Positions 16,650 through 24,539 are shown, numbered from the stretch's first letter. The stretch is 34,815 nt of DNA from Nitrospirota bacterium (GCA_016212685.1 JACREW010000002.1:1-34815); one strand, 5' to 3'. The notes: generated by a model from the letters alone, not told the origin. Numbers and translations: made by a program.

Positions 16650-16692
16650 AATGTAACAGGAGAATTTGAATATATTATGAATGCCTTATGAA
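16650..16692 (-). promoter_or_regulatory. Putative OmpR-type operator (three half-sites) and promoter of the copper/redox operon
   Basis: On the minus strand three half-sites follow each other at exact 11-base steps: TTCATA (16687-16692), TTCATA (16676-16681) and TTCAAA (16665-16670). Nine bases later TACATT (16650-16655) is a -10-like hexamer. An AAAGGAG RBS precedes the ATG at 16623. Confidence 0.6.
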
Positions 16693-16705
16693 AAAACTGT
16701 GAAAA

Positions 16706-16742
16706 CAAAAAAAGAGGCAGCCTTGGGGGGAAAGGCTGCCTC
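16706..16742 (-). terminator. Rho-independent terminator after the 106-aa secreted protein gene
   Basis: On the minus strand a perfect nine-base stem GAGGCAGCC / GGCTGCCTC with an 11-base loop is followed by T7. It separates the 16772-17092 gene from the operon that begins with the cytochrome. Confidence 0.85.
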
Positions 16743-16771
16743 ATATGAGGGGGGGATAAAGCCTTTATTAA

Positions 16772-17092
16772 TTAATATATCGACCTGATCCTTCCTGTCC
16801 TGCAGTCGAGCAGGATTCTATCAATTATTTTTTTGTTTTTGATAACCTCCGCCTCTATAAATCTCCCGTCTTGCTTTATAATAACTACCTGCAGGCCTTT
16901 TTTTGCATAGTGCGATTTCAGGACATTGACTGCTTCCTCATGAGTAGGCTGCTCTTTGCAGTATCCGTACGCCCCGCACATAGGGCAGCGCTCTCCATAT
17001 GGCGTAGGGGTTTCGGATGGATGATTCTCCGGGTAAACATTCGCAGGCAAGGTTACAAGCAGAGCCGATATAAAAAAGATGTATAGCTTCAT
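16772..17092 (-). CDS. Small secreted PepSY-like protein with Cys cluster
   Basis: The protein has 106 residues from ATG 17092. The frame stays open upstream but runs into a dispersed repeat, so the longer start is rejected. The signal peptide is LYIFFISALLVTLPANVYP. The mature part has a Cys cluster (RCPMCGAYGYCKE), then a PepSY-like fold: EEAVNVLKSHYAKKGLQVVIIKQDG, EAEVIKNKKIIDRILLDCRTGRIRSIY. It is a monocistronic unit with its own terminator and an operator like those of the copper operon, so it probably belongs to the same regulon. No RBS precedes the start, and the predicted transcript begins at or near the ATG. Confidence 0.75.
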   Translation of the reverse strand: MKLYIFFISALLVTLPANVYPENHPSETPTPYGERCPMCGAYGYCKEQPTHEEAVNVLKSHYAKKGLQVVIIKQDGRFIEAEVIKNKKIIDRILLDCRTGRIRSIY

Positions 17093-17098
17093 GCAATC

Positions 17099-17130
17099 AT
17101 GATACAAACAGACTTTGAATAAATTATGAA
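17099..17130 (-). promoter_or_regulatory. Putative OmpR-type operator and promoter of the PepSY-like gene
   Basis: TTCATA (17125-17130), five bases, TTCAAA (17114-17119), nine bases, TATCAT (17099-17104). The spacing is identical to the sites at 16650-16692 and 12385-12416. With the usual start distance the message would be leaderless. Confidence 0.55.
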
Positions 17131-17167
17131 TTACTAAGAAATACATTTGTAATGCCACATTATTTGT

Positions 17168-17331
17168 CATTCCCGCGAAGGCGGGAATCCAGCCCTTCGA
17201 CAAGCGTTCGACTGAGGCTTCGACAGGTTCAGCCTGACATTGCTCACGCCGAAGGCTCAAGGTGTCATGGTGAGCCTGTCGAACCATGGATTCAGGGTCA
17301 AGCCCGGAATGACGGTTATGAGGCTTTGTTA
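17168..17331. repeat. Composite repeat, CCCGCGAAGGCGGG plus TTCGACAGG family
   Basis: A small hairpin (TTCCCGCGAAGGCGGGAA) is followed by a mosaic of CTTCGACAAGCG, CTTCGACAGGTTCAGCCTGACA and TGGTGAGCCTGTCGAACCATG units. Bases 17191-17331 recur in inverted orientation at 21487-21629 with only a few mismatches. Confidence 0.85.
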
Positions 17332-17340
17332 ACTTATGTC

Positions 17341-18111
17341 TTAGTATATGCGAATATCCTTAAGGAAAGGGAACCGCGCCCTTATTTCAACGGCCTCGGC
17401 CGGATCGAATTCGCATACTATAAATTCATCTTTGTCATTGCCAGAACAGACGGCGTTTCCCGGCGGATCGAAAACACTGGACGCCCCCGGATAATAAATG
17501 CCGTTTCCGTCCGTGCCGGTGCGGTTGACGCCGATCACAAAGCATTGGTTTTCGATGGCGCGGGCTTTAAGCAGGGTTTCCCAATGCTCTTTGCGGGATG
17601 CCGGCCAGTTGGCTATAACAAATATTGCCTGAACATCTCCGGCGACTTTTCTGAATACCTCAGGGAAGCGCAGGTCATAGCAGATAAATACGCTGCACGT
17701 CATGCCGTCTATGTCAAAAGTAACGGTATCCTCGCCGGCAGCATAATATTTGTCTTCATCCAAAAGCGAGAAGGGATGCATCTTTGTATAGGCGGCGATG
17801 CGCCTTCCCTTTCTATCGTATACAGCGGCTATGTTCCTGCCTTTTTCTTCTGAGGGTTCTTTTATAGGAAAACCTGCAATTATATATATGCCGTATTTTT
17901 GGGCTATCCCCGACAATACCGAATCGGTCTTTCCATGTTCGCTTTCTGCAATCCCTGAAACATTCATGGAAAATCCCGTGTTGAACATTTCCGGAAGCGC
18001 TGCAATGTCGCACTTCAGACAGGCAGCCTTTTCTATAAAAGATTCCGCCCGTTTATAATTTTCTTCCTTCTCTTCCCATTTGATGTCCAGTTGTATCAAA
18101 GCGATTTTCAT
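17341..18111 (-). CDS. Carbon-nitrogen hydrolase (nitrilase/omega-amidase family)
   Basis: The protein has 256 residues and is a cytoplasmic amidase-type enzyme. The catalytic triad is visible in order: Glu in ALPEMFNTGFS, Lys in YTKMHPFSL, and Cys in VFICYDLRFPEV. It resembles YafV/omega-amidase proteins, which hydrolyse alpha-ketoglutaramate or similar amides, but the substrate is not fixed by sequence. The ATG at 18111 follows the histidine kinase gene across a 150-base repeat-rich spacer. There is no obvious link to the two-component system. Confidence 0.92.
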   Translation of the reverse strand: MKIALIQLDIKWEEKEENYKRAESFIEKAACLKCDIAALPEMFNTGFSMNVSGIAESEHGKTDSVLSGIAQKYGIYIIAGFPIKEPSEEKGRNIAAVYDRKGRRIAAYTKMHPFSLLDEDKYYAAGEDTVTFDIDGMTCSVFICYDLRFPEVFRKVAGDVQAIFVIANWPASRKEHWETLLKARAIENQCFVIGVNRTGTDGNGIYYPGASSVFDPPGNAVCSGNDKDEFIVCEFDPAEAVEIRARFPFLKDIRIY

Positions 18112-18124
18112 ATCCTATTCAAAT

Positions 18125-18254
18125 GGCGGGGATGATTGCCTGAAGCGACTTCGGCAGCATAAGCGAAACCATGGAAGGTGAAGCATGCCGGCGTAGCTTC
18201 GGAGGAAGGCCGGATGCCTTATGAGAATGAAGCGGAAGGCTGTCATTCCCGCCA
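18125..18254. repeat. ~130-bp imperfect palindromic element, copy 1 of family E
   Basis: The ends GGCGGGGATGATTGCCT and AGGCTGTCATTCCCGCC are near-complementary. The interior, read on the minus strand, contains GGCATCCGGCC, CTCCGAAGCTACGCC and GCTGCCGAAGTCGCTTCA. The same ordered blocks occur at 26649-26781. It lies between the histidine kinase and nitrilase genes. Confidence 0.7.
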
Positions 18255-18261
18255 AAACATT

Positions 18262-19638
18262 TTATATATTTGTAGGCAAACATATCTTGAATGTCGTCCC
18301 CTTGCCGACCTCGCTTTTTACATCGATACTGCCGCCCATAACATTTACGAGTTCTTTTACGATTGCAAGCCCCAGCCCTAACCCCCCTTCGTCCCCCCTT
18401 TCTAAGGGTGGAATGAGAGGGTGATTTTTTATTCTATAAAAACGGGTGAATATGAGCGGTATTTTGTCTTCTGGAATGCCTTTGCCGGAATCCTTTATCT
18501 CTATATAAAGCGTGTTTCCGATTTTTTCATAATCTATCAGAACCCCGCCTTTTTCGGTGAACTTCAAAGAGTTAGAAATGATATTCCTCAATATCTTTTC
18601 GAGTTTTTCAACGTCGGCTGCGACCGGCGTATCTTTTTCTTTCAATATCTTTATTTCGAGACCCTTTTCTTTAAAAGACGGCTTCATGTCATCGACCAAT
18701 TCCGAGAGAAATTCTTTCAGGTTGATTTCGGTTAGATTTCCTTTTGCGAAAAAGCTCGCCTCCGCAGCCGTAATGTCTTCTATGCCTTTTACAAGTTTTA
18801 TCAGTCTGTCAATTTCATTTTTTATATTTTCCAGTCCTTTCTCTCTTTCTATCACCCCGTCAGCTATAGCCTCTGCATGGGTTTTGAGGATTGTCAGGGG
18901 TGTTCTGAGTTCATGCGCAACATTTGAAAAAAGATGTTTCCTGAGTTCCTCCTCTCTCTGAAGAGACTCTGCCATTCTATTGAAAGCTGTTGACAATTTT
19001 CCGACATCGTCATCGCTTTTTGGAATTATGCGCACATTGAAATCTCCCTGCGCTATCTTTTCCGCCGCTGTTTTTAGAACGGTAATAGGCCTTGAAAGAT
19101 ACCTGCTGAAGAGCAGGGCTATGAGCGCCGAACCTACGCCTGCGATTAAGAATGAAACAAAAAGGAAGTTTTTTGTCCTCCGTTTGAATATGGATTCTTT
19201 CTCCTTTATTTGTTCCTTCTGGAAAGGCCGGGACATAAGGATTCCGATCCGGTCGCCCTTGATGTACAGTGGATATTGATCGAAAGAGCCGGTTGTAGCG
19301 TGCATATGAAAGAGTCCTTCCATCCGGCGTTTCATCGATTCGGAAAGGAATTTCATAACCTCATTGGACGAAAGCACTTCTTCACCGGTAATGTCGATGA
19401 TTTTTATATCAAGGCCGAGCATCATTCCCCAATGGATGGATTCGGATAATTCCTTTTTATTCCATCCCCCGTTTGAGTAACTTCCTTCCACCGACGCCAG
19501 TATCCAGTAGAATTGATCTTCCCTTACACCGTTTACATAGTTGTCGAAGTCCCTTATTATGAGCCACTCGAAGATGAAGTTGGAAAGGAGCGCTGCAAGG
19601 ATGACGACTATGAACGCGAGGAATATTTTAGTTTTCAT
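18262..19638 (-). CDS. Sensor histidine kinase with a repeat insertion in the ATP-binding domain
   Basis: The protein has 458 residues. A transmembrane helix (IFLAFIVVILAALLSNFIFEWL), a periplasmic sensor of about 130 residues, a second helix (FVSFLIAGVGSALIALLF), HAMP (PITVLKTAAEKIAQGDF), then the phosphoacceptor His in VAHELRTPLTILKTHAEA. The N, G1 and F boxes are seen in NIISNSLKFTEKGG, IKDSGKGIPEDKI and FTRFYRI. Between FTRFYRIKN and GLGLGLAIV the lid is formed by HPLIPPLERGDEG, encoded by a dispersed palindrome. The partner is the regulator immediately upstream in the operon. The ligand is unknown; the shared operators near copper genes make copper a reasonable guess. Confidence 0.94.
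   Translation of the reverse strand: MKTKIFLAFIVVILAALLSNFIFEWLIIRDFDNYVNGVREDQFYWILASVEGSYSNGGWNKKELSESIHWGMMLGLDIKIIDITGEEVLSSNEVMKFLSESMKRRMEGLFHMHATTGSFDQYPLYIKGDRIGILMSRPFQKEQIKEKESIFKRRTKNFLFVSFLIAGVGSALIALLFSRYLSRPITVLKTAAEKIAQGDFNVRIIPKSDDDVGKLSTAFNRMAESLQREEELRKHLFSNVAHELRTPLTILKTHAEAIADGVIEREKGLENIKNEIDRLIKLVKGIEDITAAEASFFAKGNLTEINLKEFLSELVDDMKPSFKEKGLEIKILKEKDTPVAADVEKLEKILRNIISNSLKFTEKGGVLIDYEKIGNTLYIEIKDSGKGIPEDKIPLIFTRFYRIKNHPLIPPLERGDEGGLGLGLAIVKELVNVMGGSIDVKSEVGKGTTFKICLPTNI
18380..18427. repeat. C/G-rich palindromic repeat inside the histidine kinase gene
   Basis: AACCCCCCTTCGTCCCCCC and the opposing AAGGGTGGAATGAGAGGGTG arms form an imperfect hairpin of the same family as 25092-25130 and 33945-33988. 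It is in frame and translated as the ATP-lid. Confidence 0.75.
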
Positions 19639-19654
19639 TTAAATGTTTTTTTCT

Positions 19655-19725
19655 GTCATTGCGAGCAAAGCGAAGCAATCCCGTTGTTCTTGAGATTGCT
19701 TCGGCACTTCGTGCCTCGCAATGAC
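19655..19725. repeat. REP-like palindrome GTCATTGCGAG...CTCGCAATGAC
   Basis: The outer arms GTCATTGCGAG and CTCGCAATGAC are perfect complements, as are the inner GAAGCAATC and GATTGCTTC. It lies in the 93-base gap between the regulator stop and the kinase start. Copies occur in frame within exbB-like (32541-32606) and cobN-like (34684-34756) genes. Confidence 0.9.
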
Positions 19726-19731
19726 GATATA

Positions 19732-20421
19732 TCAATCTGGGGCTCCGATAAATTTATATCCCGCCCCGTATACCGTTTTTATAAATACCGGCCTTTGAGG
19801 GTTATCTTCTATTTTATGCCTTATATTTTTGACATGCGCGTCGATGACCCTGTCGTATCCCTCGAAATCATATCCCTGCACGGCATTGACGATCTGCAGT
19901 CTGCTGAAGACCATCTGCGGTTTTTCGGCCATGCACAGGAGTATGCGGAATTCGGTGGCTGTCAGGGGTGTAACATCTTTCCCTTTTTTTACTTCCATCG
20001 AGAGTGTATCTATTGTCAGAAGCCCGTCGTTGAAGGAGAGCAGTTTTTTTTCATTTTTTTTCGTCCTTCTGAGATGTGCCTTGACCCGCGCCGCGAGTTC
20101 CCTCGGGCTGAAGGGTTTTATAACATAATCGTCGGCTCCGATGCCGAGCCCTTTGATCCTGTCCTCTTCCGCGCTTTTGGCGGTAAGCATTATTATCGGG
20201 ACATCCGAGAATTCCCTGATAGAGCCGCAAATAGTCTCCCCATCGATGTCGGGAAGCATTAAATCTAAAATTATAAGATCGAAGTCTTTTTTGATGAGTT
20301 GTAGCGCGGCCTGCCCTGTCTCTGCAACGGATACCTTGAAGCCGTCCCTCTCGAGGTATGATTTTACGATGTCCGAGATTTTTTTTTCGTCTTCTACTAT
20401 AAGAATTTTCTCATCGTTCAT
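19732..20421 (-). CDS. OmpR/PhoB-family response regulator
   Basis: The protein has 229 residues. The receiver domain (residues 1-120) has the acidic pair in IVEDEKK, the phosphoacceptor in LIILDLMLPDIDG, Thr in IIMLTAKS and Lys in DYVIKPFSP. A C-terminal winged-helix DNA-binding domain ends in YDRVIDAHVKNIRHKI and VYGAGYKF. It binds tandem direct repeats about 11 bases apart if it behaves like other family members. Sites with that spacing occur at 12385-12416, 16650-16692 and 17099-17130. Its start overlaps the galT-like stop by 11 bases. Confidence 0.96.
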   Translation of the reverse strand: MNDEKILIVEDEKKISDIVKSYLERDGFKVSVAETGQAALQLIKKDFDLIILDLMLPDIDGETICGSIREFSDVPIIMLTAKSAEEDRIKGLGIGADDYVIKPFSPRELAARVKAHLRRTKKNEKKLLSFNDGLLTIDTLSMEVKKGKDVTPLTATEFRILLCMAEKPQMVFSRLQIVNAVQGYDFEGYDRVIDAHVKNIRHKIEDNPQRPVFIKTVYGAGYKFIGAPD

Positions 20422-21415
20422 GCGGTATCCTTACGTTCCTTAAAAAATCCGCGGCCGCCTCCGGAGGCAGCGGGTTTATGTATATTCCTGTGCCGAGTTC
20501 AAAGCCGGATACTGTAGCGACTCTCGGGACTATGCTTATATACCAGTGGATGAATTCCGAATTCGCATGAGAGGGGCTCCCCGACCTTATGACATAATTA
20601 TAGTCCGGGTTTTCAAGCCCGTAAAAGAGCGAGCTCGTCGTAAGTTTCAGATTTAAGGCAAGGTCCCATATTTCTTCCGAACGTATATCCGCGAATGAAC
20701 CCGAATGCCTTTTGGGAAATATCCATGTATGGAACGGAGAAAGCGCAGCGTAAGGTATGAACGATATGAAGTGTTCGGTATCGAATAATATTCTTGCCCT
20801 CTCGCTGAGTTCATCGATGACTGTTTTGCACATCAGGCAGTCTCCGGTATCGTCAAAGAATTTCATGGCGTTTTCGATTCTGTTCCTTACGCGTCTCGGA
20901 GTGATCGGGATGCCTACAATATGCGCTATGGAATGTTCGATAGGCGTTCCTGCGTTTGATCCGTCATTCTTAAAAATGATTACATTTTCAACGCGAGTAT
21001 CTTTATACGCCTCGATAAACCTTTCCTTGTACGTTTGAATTACCTCTTTCAGGTGGTCTGCCGGCATGGTGGCGATTGTGAGATTATGAAAAGGGGTTTC
21101 TATGACAACCTCGTGTATGCCGACCCCATTTACGGTTTTTTTCAATTCCGTATTTATCCTTGACCTGTCGCCGTCCTTTGAGAGCACCGAGAATTTGTTC
21201 GGCACTACCCTTATAATCCAACCTTTTTCGTCTTTGATTCTGTATATCTCATCGGGTGTTTTGGATTCATTGCCGGGACAGAATGGGCATGTTTGGACTA
21301 CCTCCGGATGTTTTTTTCTTTCCTTTGCATTTATGAAGTCAGCCGCGTTTTTTTTCTTTTCTTTAGCGATGATTACCCATTCACGGGTTATCAGATTCAA
21401 TCTAAGTTCAGGCAT
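20411..21415 (-). CDS. galT: GalT-like nucleotidyltransferase (HIT superfamily), nucleophile apparently replaced
   Basis: The protein has 334 residues from ATG 21415, chosen because a GGGGGAGGT RBS sits six bases upstream; the frame is open for 12 more codons. GalT swaps UMP between glucose-1-P and galactose-1-P. The zinc-site pair CPFCPG, the His in ETPFHNL, and the second-half signatures PFHTWIFPKRH and HWYISIVPRV all fit. However, the catalytic HPHSQ/HSHSQ motif reads HSIAH (in GTPIEHSIAHIVGIP), so the position of the nucleophilic second His is Ile. The enzyme may have another activity or may use the shifted His. It is co-transcribed with the two-component system. Confidence 0.82.
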   Translation of the reverse strand: MPELRLNLITREWVIIAKEKKKNAADFINAKERKKHPEVVQTCPFCPGNESKTPDEIYRIKDEKGWIIRVVPNKFSVLSKDGDRSRINTELKKTVNGVGIHEVVIETPFHNLTIATMPADHLKEVIQTYKERFIEAYKDTRVENVIIFKNDGSNAGTPIEHSIAHIVGIPITPRRVRNRIENAMKFFDDTGDCLMCKTVIDELSERARILFDTEHFISFIPYAALSPFHTWIFPKRHSGSFADIRSEEIWDLALNLKLTTSSLFYGLENPDYNYVIRSGSPSHANSEFIHWYISIVPRVATVSGFELGTGIYINPLPPEAAADFLRNVRIPHER

Positions 21416-21486
21416 GGAATACCTCCCCCGGCTTTTATTTAATATTATCATACCATAACCCGTAATGACGCACTAAGACCTATCAT

Positions 21487-21716
21487 AACAAAGCCTCATA
21501 ACCGTCATTCCGGGCTTGACCCTGAATCCATGGTTCGACAGGCTCACCATGACACCCTGAGCCTTCGGCGTGAGCAATGTCAGGCTGAGCCTGTCGGAAG
21601 CCTCAGTCGAACGCTTGTCGAAGGGTGAATCGCCTATTATGGTTCGACAAAGCTTGCCCTGAGTGCTGCCATCCTTCGGCAGGCTCAGGATGACATATAC
21701 CGAAGGGCTCACAATG
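21487..21716. repeat. Composite TTCGACAGG-family repeat; inverted copy of 17191-17331
   Basis: The 340-base gap between the GalT-like gene and the NapH-like gene is mostly repeats. Bases 21487-21629 are the inverse of 17191-17331 with few mismatches. They are followed by more units (ATGGTTCGACAAAGCTTGCC, CCTTCGGCAGGCTCAGGATGACA). No real gene is seen; a 79-codon frame across it is repeat-encoded. Confidence 0.85.
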
Positions 21717-21791
21717 ACAATGTGCGATTTTTATCGCTGGATTTGGGTAATACTTTTTTTGAAGTCGTGCCTTCCATTATATTATGGAATG

Positions 21792-22793
21792 TTATGGATG
21801 GGCGAGGGCATGGATAATGGGCATGAGCGAAAGGAGTTCGTCGTGTGTAATGGACGAATGCCATTTCCCTGTCACTTTAGCCGCGAGGATAATCCCGAAG
21901 AATATCAAGACCACACCCGAAACAAAGATCACCGGGTTGAGAACTATTTTTTTATGAAGGATCGCATCGAGCGCATGTCTTGCGGGGCAATGACTTACGC
22001 AGGTGAGGCATCCGGTGCACTCCGGCGACCTGACGGTCTCTTTTTTATCCACAGGCAGCAGGGAAGGGCAGTTTTTGGAACATAATCCGCATTGAATACA
22101 AGCGGTCTCATTTCTTTTTATTTTTACGGGACTTAAAATACTCAGCAATCCGAGTAGTCCGCCATAGGGGCATAAATATCTGCACCAGAAGTTTTTATAT
22201 AAAAGGGACAGGCTGAACAAAGCGCTCAAAGTTATCTTCGTGGTGAGAGACATTTCCGTGAAAAATTTCAATAATTTTATGTCGGAAACCTTCCAGTAGG
22301 GGGTGTTCAAAAATCCGGTTATCTGGAGGGGCGTCATTTGTATGATAATGACATAAAGGAAGAAGGCCATAAGGATATATTTTAAAGACCTCAGAGGGTA
22401 ATCGATATACTTAGTTATCTCAAAGTTTTTACCGAATACTTTTCTGCCGCCTTTCCATACGGCATCCGAAACGGTGCCCACAGGGCATATCCATCCGCAG
22501 AAGGATTTTTTCAATAAGAGAGAAACGAGCAGTGCGCCGATAAAGATTATGAGTGCGGCCGGGTGTGCGGGGTCGAAAATACCTTCCGTAATCCAGAGCT
22601 TGAGCGACATTAACGCGCCTATGGGCATGAACCCTTCGATAGACGGCGGACGGGTTACGGCAGGGATAAGTCCGTTCTCCAGCGCTTGCGCGAATAGATA
22701 AAATTTGTAACCCGCATATGCGACCATGAGGAATATTCCCCATTGAACCGCGTATCTTATTTTCCTGACATATGAACGGTCTATTTTTTCCAT
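21792..22793 (-). CDS. NapH-like 4Fe-4S membrane protein
   Basis: The protein has 333 residues. An N-terminal helix, then membrane segments carrying the paired motifs FCGWICPVGT and WCRYLCPYGG, followed by two ferredoxin clusters CIQCGLCSKNC and CTGCLTCVSHC, and a final transmembrane helix (PVIFVSGVVLIFFGIILAA). Such proteins pass electrons from menaquinol to soluble or periplasmic partners. It is separate from the polyferredoxin at 13289-15343 and has no fused periplasmic domain. It is alone between repeats and cca, so its partner is unknown. Confidence 0.92.
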   Translation of the reverse strand: MEKIDRSYVRKIRYAVQWGIFLMVAYAGYKFYLFAQALENGLIPAVTRPPSIEGFMPIGALMSLKLWITEGIFDPAHPAALIIFIGALLVSLLLKKSFCGWICPVGTVSDAVWKGGRKVFGKNFEITKYIDYPLRSLKYILMAFFLYVIIIQMTPLQITGFLNTPYWKVSDIKLLKFFTEMSLTTKITLSALFSLSLLYKNFWCRYLCPYGGLLGLLSILSPVKIKRNETACIQCGLCSKNCPSLLPVDKKETVRSPECTGCLTCVSHCPARHALDAILHKKIVLNPVIFVSGVVLIFFGIILAAKVTGKWHSSITHDELLSLMPIIHALAHP

Positions 22794-22840
22794 AGTTAAT
22801 TTTACTTGGAACGGCTTTAAGCGGGGTATGATTTATATCA

Positions 22841-24085
22841 TTAGCCTGTTGTCAACATTTCTTTCACTATTTGCAATGCCTCTTCCTTTGAGCGTATCTT
22901 ACCTTCCAAGACAGCATCCTCAATAGCGGCAAGTATCTTTTTGAATAACGGCGACGGCTTTAAATCGAAATTTTTTATCAGTTCGTCGCCCGTAATAACC
23001 GGAAGAATGCCCATCCTCGCTTTAAATGGTTCATTGTAAAATGCAAGCAGCTTCTTGCAAAAATCGGCAATTTCGGGCGCTTGGGCGATAGAGAGGATAA
23101 TCAAAGGATATATGTCGTCCCGGAATTCTTTTAAAAGCCTTACCGATGCTATTTCGTCAAAATGACCGTCGTATTCTTCGTACTGTCTTAAAATACGGCG
23201 GCGATTAGATGCCGTTTTATAAATAAACTCCACTTCTTTCCTCGACATTTTCAGCCGTATCGACGCGTTTTTGGCAGTGTCCGCATCGGTGAAAAAGACG
23301 GACAACTTAAGGCATATTTTTTTTGATTCCGGAAGCATAAAGTGCGGGTAGTTATTCAAAATATCCTCAACATTTTTATATAACTCTAAATTTAGGACAC
23401 TGAAGTCTTCTTTAAATTCAGGAAAGACATGACGCAGTATGCCCTTATTGCTCATTGTTTTAATTACGTCATACGAATCATCGAGCCTGAGAATATGCCT
23501 CAGTTCTTCGGCTATCCTTTCTACGGCAACAGAGCTTATCAGCGGCGAAAGTCTTCCGGATGCGTCTAATGTGTCTATTTCTATAAAAAAATTCAATTCG
23601 GCGCTGAACCGGTAGATTCTGAGAATCCTCAGAGGGTCTTTTATGAGGTTTTCTTCCGATACCATCCTGACGGTTTTGTTGGAAAGATCATCCCTGCCGC
23701 CATACGGGTCTATAAGACTAAGAGACTGAGGGCTGAGGGCTGAGGGCTGAAGGCTTAGGGGTATCGCCATCGCATTTATGGTGATGTCCCTCTCGGAAAG
23801 GTCGTCAAGAATTGAATCTCCCCTCATGACCGAGATGTCAAGAAAACAGCCGTTTTTTATCACTCGCGCTGTTTGGAATTCCGCATCGAGAAGGACGAAC
23901 GAACCTCCGGTCTCTTCCGCAAATTTCTTTGCGATATTAAGGGAATCGCCTTTTACGGCGATATCGATATCCTTCATATCATTGCCTAAAAGAATATCTC
24001 TGACCGCGCCGCCGACAACGAATGCATTATCAGTAAGACCGTGTTCTTCAGCAAAACAGATGAACAGTTTTAAAAGGGTATGCAT
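22841..24085 (-). CDS. cca: CCA tRNA nucleotidyltransferase / poly(A) polymerase family
   Basis: The protein has 414 residues. It adds or repairs the 3' CCA of tRNA, or in the related PcnB branch adds poly(A). The nucleotidyltransferase fold shows GGAVRDILLG and the metal-binding DIDIAVKGD, then RDITINAMAI, LIDPYGGRDDL and the RNA/NTP-recognition segment DPLRILRIYRFSAEL. About ten residues (LQPSALSPQSLS) between NAMAIPLS and LIDPYGG are encoded by four tandem copies of a GGGCTGA unit (23724-23757). The gene ends one base before dtd, in an operon. Confidence 0.92.
   Translation of the reverse strand: MHTLLKLFICFAEEHGLTDNAFVVGGAVRDILLGNDMKDIDIAVKGDSLNIAKKFAEETGGSFVLLDAEFQTARVIKNGCFLDISVMRGDSILDDLSERDITINAMAIPLSLQPSALSPQSLSLIDPYGGRDDLSNKTVRMVSEENLIKDPLRILRIYRFSAELNFFIEIDTLDASGRLSPLISSVAVERIAEELRHILRLDDSYDVIKTMSNKGILRHVFPEFKEDFSVLNLELYKNVEDILNNYPHFMLPESKKICLKLSVFFTDADTAKNASIRLKMSRKEVEFIYKTASNRRRILRQYEEYDGHFDEIASVRLLKEFRDDIYPLIILSIAQAPEIADFCKKLLAFYNEPFKARMGILPVITGDELIKNFDLKPSPLFKKILAAIEDAVLEGKIRSKEEALQIVKEMLTTG
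23724..23757. repeat. Tandem GAGGGCT micro-repeat inside cca
   Basis: Four imperfect copies of a seven-base unit (GAGGGCT, GAGGGCT, GAGGGCT, GAAGGCT). They are read in frame as a Ser/Gln/Pro-rich insertion at a loop of the catalytic domain. Confidence 0.8.
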
Positions 24086-24086
24086 A

Positions 24087-24530
24087 TTACCTTTTTGAGT
24101 CTAACATGAATGTTACCGGCCCATCGTTTATAAGGCTTACTTTCATATATGCGCCGAATTGACCGGTGGAAACTGTAATACCGGTTTCTTTCAGTTTTTG
24201 CACGAATGTATTATAAAGCGTTTCTGCTTTGTCCGGCGACCCTGCATTATCAAAAGAAGGGCGGTTTCCTTTTCTGCAGTCTGCGGAGAGTGTGAACTGG
24301 GATACCACGATGATACTTCCATTAATGTCTTGCACGGAGAGGTTCATTTTCCCCTGCTCGTCTTCGAATATTCTGAGGTTTAGCGCTTTTTTTGAGAGAT
24401 ATTCGATGTCTTTTAATTCATCGCCCCTTTCGACGCCCAAAAAAAGCAAGATGCCCTTGCCGATGCTGCCGACAATATCTCCGTCAATTTCTACCGACGC
24501 ATCCGATACCCTCTGGATCAAAGCCTTCAT
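24087..24530 (-). CDS. dtd: D-aminoacyl-tRNA deacylase
   Basis: The protein has 147 residues, the usual length. It removes D-amino acids (and glycine) mischarged onto tRNA. The family signatures are all present: MKALIQRVSDASVEIDG at the start, the active-site loop SQFTLSADCRKGNRPSF, and the cross-subunit Gly-Pro motif in NDGPVTFMLDS. It starts at ATG 24530 and is followed one base later by cca. A promoter (TTGTCA, 17 bases, TAAAAT) lies directly upstream; there is no RBS and the message would be nearly leaderless. Confidence 0.97.
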   Translation of the reverse strand: MKALIQRVSDASVEIDGDIVGSIGKGILLFLGVERGDELKDIEYLSKKALNLRIFEDEQGKMNLSVQDINGSIIVVSQFTLSADCRKGNRPSFDNAGSPDKAETLYNTFVQKLKETGITVSTGQFGAYMKVSLINDGPVTFMLDSKR

Positions 24531-24539
24531 CGTAGATTT

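Noticed and set aside
17093..17287. Upstream extension of the PepSY-like protein to 171 residues
   Set aside because: The added part is repeat-encoded and would bury the signal peptide that begins at ATG 17092.
21473..21712. A 79-codon minus-strand frame between the GalT-like and NapH-like genes
   Set aside because: It is made entirely of TTCGACAGG-family repeats and has no independent coding signal.
23724..23757. CRISPR-like repeats
   Set aside because: The units are only seven bases, contiguous and without spacers; they are coding micro-repeats. No CRISPR array was found in the window.
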